Assembly: GCA_030840615.1 (NCBI GenBank)
Contig: JAVEEE010000043.1
Span: 1 to 8,345 of the forward strand
Direction of reading: 5' to 3'
Length of the DNA stretch: 8,345 bases
Source: Frankiaceae bacterium
Lineage (GTDB): Bacteria; Actinomycetota; Actinomycetes; JAFAQI01
The notes under the pieces were generated by a model. The model saw only the letters and a list, made by a program, of their open reading frames with translations. It made no database searches and was not told where the DNA came from. This document shows positions 1 to 5,697 of the stretch, in pieces; within the stretch, counting starts at the first letter, position 1; each line of letters begins with the position of its first letter. A program made the position numbers and the translations under genes.

Positions 1-380
1 GCCATCCGCAGGTGCGATCCCTGGATCAGGTTGCCGTGCTCGATCAGGTCTTCCGCACTCATCGTGTCGATGCTGCCGGACTTTCCCTGCCCCGCGTTGT
101 TCACCAAGACGTCGACGCCGCCCCATGCACCCACCACGGCGTCGACGAAGGCGTTCACGTCGTCGGTGCTCCTGACGTCCGCCGCTCGACCGAGGACCTC
201 GCCGCCCCGGCCGGTCAGGTCCGCCACCGTGGCCTCGACGGCCTCTGGGTCGCGAGCACAGATTCCGACCTTGGCCCCGTCGCGGGTGAACGCAGTCGCC
301 AGTGCACGGCCGACTCCCCGGCTCGCCCCCGTCACGATGACACGCTTGCCACTCACGTCGATGTGCACGTTCGGCTCCAT
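1..380 (-). CDS. Short-chain dehydrogenase/reductase (SDR), N-terminal part, runs off window
   Basis: NAD(P)-dependent oxidoreductase of the classical SDR family, probably interconverting a hydroxyl and a ketone on a pathway intermediate in the cytoplasm. The visible 126 residues give the Rossmann fold: cofactor loop TGASRGVG at residues 17-24, an acidic residue after the third strand (ADV, about 67-69) and NNAG at 94-97. The catalytic Ser and YxxxK lie beyond the window edge, so substrate and cofactor choice cannot be judged. ATG at 380 has no clear ribosome binding site. GTG at 368 is a serious alternative start, because GGAG (378-375) sits 6 bases before it and the protein would then begin MHIDVSGKR, a normal SDR lead-in. 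The gene follows the FAH-family gene by 41 bases on the same strand and is most likely the last visible gene of the leftward operon. Confidence 0.9.
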   Translation of the reverse strand, partial: MEPNVHIDVSGKRVIVTGASRGVGRALATAFTRDGAKVGICARDPEAVEATVADLTGRGGEVLGRAADVRSTDDVNAFVDAVVGAWGGVDVLVNNAGQGKSGSIDTMSAEDLIEHGNLIQGSHLRM

Positions 381-421
381 TTGCTGAGGCGCGATCACCG
401 ACCGCACCGACGAGCGAGATC

Positions 422-1417
422 TCAGGAACCGGCGGCGACCCACCGGTTGGTCAGCACGCCCAGGCCGTCGATCTCGAGCTCGACCTCGTCGCCTGCGCCG
501 GGATAGCGACCCACTTCCAGGCCAGATCCCCCACCGACCGTCCCCGTGCCGATGACGTCGCCGACGTTGAGAGTCTCGCGATGGCTGATGTAGCTGACGA
601 TGCGCTCGACCGGGTGGTAGATGCTGCTGGTCGAACCGTTGCTCCACTCTTCGCCGTTGACGCGGGCAACCATCGTGTGGTCCGCATGCGGATCCCAGTC
701 GTCCGGCGTGACCAGGCAAGGCCCGAGCACGTTGCTCCCGTCCAGGTCCTTTCCTTTGGCCGGACCAAGACCGATGGACATCTCCCGAAACTGCAGATCC
801 CGGATGGACACGTCATTGAAGACCATGAAGCCGGCGATGTGCCTCGCGACGTGCTTCTCGTCGAGATCGACGCCGCGCCGGCCGATGACAACGGCATACT
901 CGAGCTCATAGTCGACCTTTGACGACACGTCGGCCAGCGCCACGTCAGCTCGCGTGCCGATGACCGCGTCGGGATTGCCCTTGTAGTACGCCGGGATGTC
1001 GTACCACTTGGGGGGCACGGTGCCGCGCGACGCATTGCGCACATGATCCTCGTACGCCGAGCAGTCCCGTAGCGATGTCGGGCGGGGAATAGGAGCCAGC
1101 AGCCGGACATCGTCGAGACGATGGACGACAACAGCCCCGTGGGAACCACGCCGTCCCGGCTGAAGCCCGCTTGGCCCCAGCACCTCGAGAGCCTGCGCCA
1201 CCGCGTCCCGTGCGAGCGAGCCGTTGGCCAGGATCGTCAGCAGGTCGGGGGGGACGATCGCCGCCGCGAGTTGCGCGGCACGCTGTGCGCCGACCTCACC
1301 GTCTATGACCTCCTGGTAGGCGAGATTGAGGTCGACGACATGGTCGGCGCCGGTGAGCACGCCCGCCCGCGAGGTTCGGCCGAGCGGCGTCTCGATCTCG
1401 AAGGTCACGAACCGCAT
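422..1417 (-). CDS. Fumarylacetoacetate hydrolase (FAH) family protein
   Basis: Metal-dependent hydrolase or decarboxylase of the FAH superfamily, whose members cleave C-C bonds of beta-diketo acids, decarboxylate oxo-acids or hydrate dienoates. The 331 residues comprise an N-terminal domain (about 1-105) and the FAH catalytic domain (about 108-328). Residues matching the mammalian FAH site are visible: Asp118 and His125 with the D-x6-H spacing of the FAH Asp/His pair, metal ligands Glu171 and Glu173 in YELEYAVVIG, Asp202 in FNDVSIRDLQ with Gln209, and a lysine in AKGKD (221-223). The C-terminal NVGDVIGTGTVGG is the usual loop before the last strands. Start ATG 1417 has AGGA 6 bases upstream. 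The position within an acyl-CoA operon suggests it acts on a ring-opening or keto-acid intermediate. The exact reaction is not predictable, since FAH-fold enzymes vary widely. Confidence 0.93.
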   Translation of the reverse strand: MRFVTFEIETPLGRTSRAGVLTGADHVVDLNLAYQEVIDGEVGAQRAAQLAAAIVPPDLLTILANGSLARDAVAQALEVLGPSGLQPGRRGSHGAVVVHRLDDVRLLAPIPRPTSLRDCSAYEDHVRNASRGTVPPKWYDIPAYYKGNPDAVIGTRADVALADVSSKVDYELEYAVVIGRRGVDLDEKHVARHIAGFMVFNDVSIRDLQFREMSIGLGPAKGKDLDGSNVLGPCLVTPDDWDPHADHTMVARVNGEEWSNGSTSSIYHPVERIVSYISHRETLNVGDVIGTGTVGGGSGLEVGRYPGAGDEVELEIDGLGVLTNRWVAAGS

Positions 1418-1731
1418 GCAAGGTCCTGACCGCTTCGTCGCAGCGCGTGGAACTCCTTGACGCAGAGGGTCATCTCATCCCTTGACGGCGAAGTCTTCCC
1501 TTCAACCAGCTCATCGACGCAGCGAGTGACCTCGTCGGCGGACCGGACAGCAAGGCGATGGTGACTCGGCGCCGGCGCTGTCGGTTTGCTCCATGTGCGC
1601 CCCGCGCGATCCGGCGGAACTCCGCTTCGCGAACGAAGTGCTGCGACATCGCCATCTCCAACCCGCGCTGTCCCGGCAGCATGAACGATAGAACGGAAAG
1701 TGTCAAGATTGTTCATCAGCCGCATCGTCAT
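1405..1731 (-). CDS. Unrecognised short ORF between two operon genes; reading frame doubtful, possibly frameshifted remnant
   Basis: I do not recognise this product. Its 108-codon frame starts at ATG 1731, overlapping the upstream crotonase stop as ATGA, and ends inside the first codons of the FAH gene (13-base overlap), a geometry typical of operon genes. The codon signal is inconsistent, however. The first 61 codons have only about half G/C at third positions (33 of 61), while the last 47 have 35 of 47. Over 1682-1599 the neighbouring minus-strand frame (beginning MLPGQRGLEMAMSQHF) has 25 of 28 codons ending in G or C. That pattern suggests an original protein read in that second frame first and in this frame from about 1550 onward, that is, a frameshifted or decayed gene. 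No membrane segment, signal peptide or known motif is visible. It could also be non-coding spacer. Confidence 0.3.
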   Translation of the reverse strand: MTMRLMNNLDTFRSIVHAAGTARVGDGDVAALRSRSGVPPDRAGRTWSKPTAPAPSHHRLAVRSADEVTRCVDELVEGKTSPSRDEMTLCVKEFHALRRSGQDLACGS

Positions 1732-2519
1732 CGTCCCTTGTAGGTGCCGGCCCGCTTCTCCCGGAACGCGCGGCCGGCTTCGTCGTAGTCGTCCAATGCC
1801 GACACGACGCCGAAGTGCGAGGAGACCAGATCGAAATGGGTGCGCAGGTCGATGCGCTCCGCCTGACGAACCAGTCGGCGGATCATGCCGATCTGCACCG
1901 GTGGCGCCGTGGCGATCCTCTCGGCCAGCCGGTAAGTGCGCGGCAAGACCTCGTCGTCGTCGACCACGTCGTTCACGAGCCCGAGTCGCAGTGCTTCGTC
2001 AGCGGTGACGACGTCACCGGTCATCAACAGTTCCATGGCCTTGGCAGTGCCGACAAGGCGCGGCAACAACCAGGCGCCGCCGTCTCCGGGAACCAGGCCC
2101 ACCTTGATGTAGCCCTCGGACAACCGCGCCGACCGGCCGGCGATGCGCATGTCACAAAGCAGCGCCATGTCGAGTCCGGCACCGACCGCGGCGCCCTTCA
2201 GGGCGGCGATGACCGGCTTGTCCATCTCTTCGACGGCCAGCGCGACGCGGTGGATGCGTTCGGTCAGCATCCGCTTGCGGCCGATGGGCGTGTCGTCGAC
2301 CTGCTCAAGAGCCGACAGGTCCACGCCCGAGCAAAACGAGTCACCGGCCCCGCTGACGACGACCACTCGGACCAAGTCATCAGCGGCCGCCTCGCGAAGC
2401 CGCGCCGCCCACTCGTCGATCATCGGGAGGGTGAACGCGTTCTTGCGCTGGGGCCGGTCCAGCAGGATCGTCGCCACGCCGCCGTCGACCGAGTAGCGCA
2501 GGCCGACGTCGTCAGTCAT
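1728..2519 (-). CDS. Crotonase/enoyl-CoA hydratase-isomerase family protein with atypical active site
   Basis: Crotonase-fold CoA enzyme of 263 residues, normal family length. Start ATG 2519 overlaps the upstream dehydrogenase stop by one base (TGATG), which I prefer to an in-frame start 24 bases further up that would lie inside that gene. Oxyanion-hole segments are present: RKNAFT (25-30), FCSGVDL (62-68) and KGAAVGAGLDMALLCD (108-123). The two catalytic glutamates of rat enoyl-CoA hydratase (Glu144, Glu164) correspond here to Asp117 and Tyr137. Glu135 lies two residues before the second site, and Asp146 is in PGDGG. An Asp at the first site also occurs in dienoyl-CoA isomerase. Simple hydration is therefore unlikely; double-bond isomerisation, hydrolysis or ring chemistry on a CoA ester is more plausible. 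The C-terminal GRAFREKRAGTYKGR matches the usual crotonase tail. Confidence 0.93.
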   Translation of the reverse strand: MTDDVGLRYSVDGGVATILLDRPQRKNAFTLPMIDEWAARLREAAADDLVRVVVVSGAGDSFCSGVDLSALEQVDDTPIGRKRMLTERIHRVALAVEEMDKPVIAALKGAAVGAGLDMALLCDMRIAGRSARLSEGYIKVGLVPGDGGAWLLPRLVGTAKAMELLMTGDVVTADEALRLGLVNDVVDDDEVLPRTYRLAERIATAPPVQIGMIRRLVRQAERIDLRTHFDLVSSHFGVVSALDDYDEAGRAFREKRAGTYKGR

Positions 2520-3577
2520 CACATACCCACCAGCATCGGCCACAGGTCCTGGTCATCGAGGCTGACAGCGACGTTCGCGATGTGCTGCGTCCATTGACGT
2601 TCACCGCCCCACTCGGAACGCCAGGCCCACAGCCGAGTCGTGGTGAACCGGAGTGGGTGTTCCTGGGTCATGCCTATCGCACCATGCACCTGATGGGCGA
2701 TCGCCGCGACGGTCCCTGCCGCTTGCGCGGTCCTGGCCTTCGCGGCCGCGACGGCCAGGCCGGCGGCCGCGGAGCCGAACCCGTGACCGCAGACGCGAAC
2801 GGCGGCGTCCGCAGCAGCGCGTGCGGCGGCCGCTTCTGCTGCCAGTCCCGCGATGTGCTGCTGCACGGCCTGAAAGGCGGCGATCGGACGCCCGAACTGC
2901 ATGCGTTCCTGGGCATACCGCACGGAGAGATCGAGCGCTGCCTGCGCGGCACCGGCCACAAGCACCGCCCGGGACAGCGCTCCGCGCAGCCGGATCTCCC
3001 GCTCTGCGTCCTCCGGTACCGCGGCGACGGATGTGGGCGGCAGATCGATGTCCACAGCGATGTCGTCGCGGGGTTCGCCGGCCACGTTGCGGCCTGCCAC
3101 GACCTTTGTGGCACTCGTCGGCACCCGGAAGATCAACCGACCGTCCGCGGTTGTCGCCATCCCCGCGACGGTGTCGGCAAGACCTCCATAGGGCACCCGG
3201 CGCAACAGTCCCCGAACGCGCCAGCCCTCGGCCGATCGTTGCGCCGTGACCTCGCCGAGGCCCACGGTCAGGGGGCCGTCGGGGACGGCGAGACCGGCGG
3301 CAGCGAGGACCGGGCCGACGATCATCGATGTTTCCGCGAGCGGCAAGCTCGCCGCCCGCTCCCCCGCGAGGCGGAGCACCACCGCCGACTCGGCCAGCGA
3401 GCCGCCGCTGCCCCCGGCCTCCTCGGGCACGCCGACGCGAGTGAGCTCGGCTGACTCGAGCGCCTCCCAGAGTTGCCGGTCGAGGTCGCCCTCGACCGCC
3501 GCGAGTCGTTCCGGCGTACAAAGGTCACTCAAGAGATCGGCGACACCGGCCTCGAGGGCATCTAGATCCGTCGTCAT
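2519..3577 (-). CDS. Acyl-CoA dehydrogenase family protein, short subunit of a probable heteromeric enzyme
   Basis: FAD-dependent acyl-CoA dehydrogenase homologue of 352 residues, slightly short for the family. ATG 3577 overlaps the stop of the preceding dehydrogenase as ATGA, which fixes the start; a longer in-frame extension upstream is arginine-rich and overlaps that gene. The C-terminal alpha domain is well conserved: YAQERMQFGRPIAAFQ (221-236), whose Arg225 and QFG contact the FAD of the partner subunit in this family, and QVHGAIGMTQEHPL (296-309). The middle domain lacks the EPxAGSD and WxT flavin/substrate motifs, and the helix position that carries the base in isovaleryl-CoA dehydrogenase reads LSR (201-203) rather than an E-R pair. 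Alone it is probably inactive. Together with the product of 4734-3574 it resembles alpha2-beta2 enzymes such as mycobacterial FadE28-FadE29 (ChsE1-ChsE2). Substrate unknown. Confidence 0.93.
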   Translation of the reverse strand: MTTDLDALEAGVADLLSDLCTPERLAAVEGDLDRQLWEALESAELTRVGVPEEAGGSGGSLAESAVVLRLAGERAASLPLAETSMIVGPVLAAAGLAVPDGPLTVGLGEVTAQRSAEGWRVRGLLRRVPYGGLADTVAGMATTADGRLIFRVPTSATKVVAGRNVAGEPRDDIAVDIDLPPTSVAAVPEDAEREIRLRGALSRAVLVAGAAQAALDLSVRYAQERMQFGRPIAAFQAVQQHIAGLAAEAAAARAAADAAVRVCGHGFGSAAAGLAVAAAKARTAQAAGTVAAIAHQVHGAIGMTQEHPLRFTTTRLWAWRSEWGGERQWTQHIANVAVSLDDQDLWPMLVGM

Positions 3578-4734
3578 CGCAGTCCAACCGCTCGCGCAAC
3601 GACGCCACGCAGGATCTCGTTCGTGCCGCCGCGGATCGTGAAGCCGGGTGCATGCAGCTCCGCCTGCGCGAGCAGCCTGGCCCCGGGATCGGTTGATGTG
3701 GGATCCGGCTCGACGTCGAGCACCAGCCGCGCCAGCTCGATCACCTCGCTCTCGAACCGGGTGCCGAGGTCCTTGACCAACGCAGCCGGCACGTCCGCCG
3801 CGACGCCGCCGCCCAGGCTCGACGCGATCGCAAGGGACATCTGTCGCAGCGTCCACAGCCGGGCGAGGAGCGCGCCCATCTGCGGGTGATGTGAGCCATC
3901 ACCCGAGAGGCGGACACACGCGACGACGTGAGCCAGCAGCGGATACGTCGACAGGATCCGTTCGGGGCCGCTGCGCTCGAAGGCGAGCTCCGACGTGACC
4001 TGCTGCCAACCGTTGCCGATCGTGCCGAGCACCAGCTCGTCGGGTACGACGACCCCGTCGAAGACCACCTCGTTGAAGTGATGCTCGCCGGTCAACAGTC
4101 GGATCGGGTTGATTGTCAGACCGGGAGAGTCCGTCATGACGATGAACTGCGACAGCCCACCATGTCGGTTGTCCGGGTCGACGGCCTCGGTGCGCGCGAG
4201 AACCACGAGCGCGTGCGCGTGATGCGCTCCGCTGGTCCAGACCTTGGTGCCGTCGAGGATCCAGCCGCCGTCGCCGCCACTCGCACGCATGCGCACGGAC
4301 GCGAGATCCGAGCCGGCGTCCGGCTCGCTCATGCCGATGCCGAAAAAACACTCACCGCGGGCAATCGCCGGCAGGAACCGCTGCTTCTGCTGGTCGGTAC
4401 CGAATCGCAGCAACGACGGGCCCATCTGGCGATCTGCGATCCAATGCGCGGCGACGGGTGCACCGGCAGCGAGCAGCTCTTCGGTGACCGCGAACCGCTC
4501 GAGCGTGGAGCGGCCGTGACCGCCGTACTCCGGTGGCAACGTCATCCCGATCCAGCCACGACGAGCGAGCGCCCGGCTGAACTCCTCGTCCCAACCCGCC
4601 AGCCATGCGTCGCAGCGCGGGGTGAACCGACCCCCCGACAACTCGCCGGCGAGGAAGGTGCGCACCTCGACGCGCAGCTGCTCGACCTCGGGCGGCACCT
4701 CGGCGATCGGAGGCACGAGCGCCTGGCGTGTCAC
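3574..4734 (-). CDS. Acyl-CoA dehydrogenase family protein, catalytic subunit of a probable heteromeric enzyme
   Basis: Removes hydrogens from C2 and C3 of an acyl-CoA, passing electrons to FAD and then presumably to electron-transfer flavoprotein. GTG 4734 lies two bases after the upstream stop TAG and gives 386 residues, the normal family size; a longer frame starting at 4833 would lie wholly inside the upstream gene. Domains in order: N-terminal helices (about 14-130), with PPEYGGHGRS at 68-76 region; beta domain with GIGMSEPDAGSD (133-143) and KVWTSGA (164-170), the flavin-contact motifs; C-terminal helices with LAFERSG, where Glu253 aligns with the base of isovaleryl-CoA dehydrogenase (LDLER); and the terminal IRGGTNEILRG (367-377). 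The medium-chain enzyme's base position (YEGT) is Gly here. The Rxx-FG motif is missing and replaced by an irregular stretch around 274-285, matching its presence in the next gene. A steroid- or terpenoid-type acyl-CoA is a reasonable guess only. Confidence 0.95.
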   Translation of the reverse strand: MTRQALVPPIAEVPPEVEQLRVEVRTFLAGELSGGRFTPRCDAWLAGWDEEFSRALARRGWIGMTLPPEYGGHGRSTLERFAVTEELLAAGAPVAAHWIADRQMGPSLLRFGTDQQKQRFLPAIARGECFFGIGMSEPDAGSDLASVRMRASGGDGGWILDGTKVWTSGAHHAHALVVLARTEAVDPDNRHGGLSQFIVMTDSPGLTINPIRLLTGEHHFNEVVFDGVVVPDELVLGTIGNGWQQVTSELAFERSGPERILSTYPLLAHVVACVRLSGDGSHHPQMGALLARLWTLRQMSLAIASSLGGGVAADVPAALVKDLGTRFESEVIELARLVLDVEPDPTSTDPGARLLAQAELHAPGFTIRGGTNEILRGVVARAVGLR

Positions 4735-4736
4735 GG

Positions 4737-5504
4737 CTATCGGCCTGTCCAGCGCGGCGCCCGCTTCTCGGCGAAAGCACGCGCGCCTTCCTGTGCGTCC
4801 TCCGAGCCGCGCACCGGCTCGAGGATGTCCCACTGACGCCCGAACTGCTCATCGATCGGCCAGTCGCGCGCCTCGACAGCGATGCGCTTCGTGGCAGCCA
4901 GTGCAAGCGGTGCCCCACGGGCGACGAGAGCCGCGAGGTCGCGGGCGACCGACAGCACCTGGCCGGCTGGTGCCAGCCGGTTGACCAGTCCGAGCTGCGC
5001 CGCGCGCGGCGCAGACATCGGCTCGCCCGTGAGCAGCATCTCCAGAGCCAGGTGGTAGGGGACGCGCTCCCGGAGGCGCAACGCTCCGCCGGCCGCGGCG
5101 ACCTGGCCGCGAAGCACCTCCGGGAAGCCGAGCACTGCGTCGTCGGCGGCCACGATCAGGTCGCAGGCAAGCGCGAGCTCGAGGCCGCCGCCGAGCACGA
5201 AACCCTCGGCCGCGGCGATGATCGGCTTGACCGGCGGGCGCCCGACCATGCCGAGTCCACCGCGGCGCTCGGTGATGGGGCGCTGCCCGGTCGTGGCGAA
5301 AGCCTTGAGGTCCATGCCCGCACAGAACGTCCCGCCATTGCCGGTGAGCACGCCCACGCGCAGGTCGGGTGCGTCGTCGAACCGGTCAAGCGCGTCCGAC
5401 AACGCCTCGGCGGTCGGCAGGTCGATCGCATTGCGGCGCTGAGGCCGGTTGAGGGTGATGACCATGACGCCCGCAGCCGTCTCGACGAGCAGTTCGTCAG
5501 TCAC
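4737..5504 (-). CDS. Enoyl-CoA hydratase, canonical active site
   Basis: Crotonase-family protein of 255 residues, predicted to add water across the C2-C3 double bond of an enoyl-CoA made by the downstream dehydrogenase pair. Both catalytic glutamates are in place with the standard 20-residue spacing: Glu109 in GGGLELALACD and Glu129 in GFPEV. The oxyanion-hole segments RRNAID (23-28) and FCAGMDLKAF (60-69) and the C-terminal RAFAEKRAPRWTGR are typical. The start is GTG at 5504. No Shine-Dalgarno sequence precedes it, but a TAGACT -10 box ends 7 bases upstream, so the transcript probably starts at or next to the GTG (leaderless). It is the first gene of the leftward operon, and the next gene begins two bases after its TAG stop. 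Confidence 0.94.
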   Translation of the reverse strand: MTDELLVETAAGVMVITLNRPQRRNAIDLPTAEALSDALDRFDDAPDLRVGVLTGNGGTFCAGMDLKAFATTGQRPITERRGGLGMVGRPPVKPIIAAAEGFVLGGGLELALACDLIVAADDAVLGFPEVLRGQVAAAGGALRLRERVPYHLALEMLLTGEPMSAPRAAQLGLVNRLAPAGQVLSVARDLAALVARGAPLALAATKRIAVEARDWPIDEQFGRQWDILEPVRGSEDAQEGARAFAEKRAPRWTGR

Positions 5505-5541
5505 CGGGCGCAGTCTAGGAGATGGCGATACAGACTGGACA
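5504..5541 (-). promoter_or_regulatory. Predicted leaderless promoter of the leftward operon
   Basis: On the minus strand the -10 box TAGACT (5517-5512, consensus TAnnnT) is followed by 7 bases and then GTG at 5504, placing the expected transcription start on the start codon. The gene has no ribosome binding site, in keeping with leaderless translation common in actinobacteria. The -35 region, 17-18 bases further up (around 5536-5541, TGTCCA), is weak and lies inside an inverted repeat, suggesting control by a bound regulator. Confidence 0.5.
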
Positions 5542-5554
5542 GCAACTGTCTAGT
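5534..5554. promoter_or_regulatory. 21-bp imperfect inverted repeat, probable operator
   Basis: Arms ACTgGACAG and CTGTCtAGT flank a CAA centre; all arm positions pair except one per side (5537/5551). The repeat covers the -35 region of the leftward promoter in the 193-base gap between divergent catabolic genes. Size and symmetry fit a dimeric TetR- or GntR-type repressor. No regulator gene is in the window, so the binding protein is unknown. Confidence 0.5.
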
Positions 5555-5611
5555 GGCTGCCGACGAGGGCAGCGTTGTCCATCCCCGGGGGCCGAGCACG
5601 GCGGTGGCTGG

Positions 5612-5644
5612 TAGACAGAGTGGACGGTTTTCATTCAGACTGTC
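5612..5644 (+). promoter_or_regulatory. Possible promoter/operator region for the rightward amidohydrolase gene
   Basis: TAGACA (5612-5617) and CAGACT (5636-5641) are 18 bases apart and could serve as weak -35 and -10 boxes, giving a leader of roughly 50 bases. The same stretch holds GACAG (5614-5618) and CTGTC (5640-5644), the half-sites of the inverted repeat at 5534-5554, here 21 bases apart. One regulator could therefore touch both promoters. The boxes are weak and the assignment is tentative. Confidence 0.3.
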
Positions 5645-5686
5645 AGCAGACGGGTCGCCCTGCCGCCTGGAACCGTGCCGACTGAC

Positions 5687-5691
5687 GGAGG
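5687..5691 (+). promoter_or_regulatory. Strong ribosome binding site GGAGG
   Basis: GGAGG followed by a 6-base spacer before ATG 5698. It fixes the start of the amidohydrolase gene and contrasts with the leaderless gene on the other side of the control region. Confidence 0.8.
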
Positions 5692-5697
5692 AACGCC

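Noticed and set aside
3578..3856. N-terminal extension of the short dehydrogenase subunit back to an upstream in-frame ATG
   Set aside because: The added residues are arginine/glycine-rich, lie inside the preceding dehydrogenase gene in another frame, and match no family domain; ATG 3577 forms an ATGA overlap.
4735..4833. N-terminal extension of the larger dehydrogenase subunit to ATG 4833
   Set aside because: It would lie entirely within the upstream hydratase gene. GTG 4734 follows that gene's stop directly and gives the normal family length.
5505..5697. KstR or KstR2 cholesterol-regulon operator in the divergent region
   Set aside because: Neither the AAC-nn-GTT nor the CAAG-nn-CTTG core is present; the repeat found has a GACAG/CTGTC core instead.
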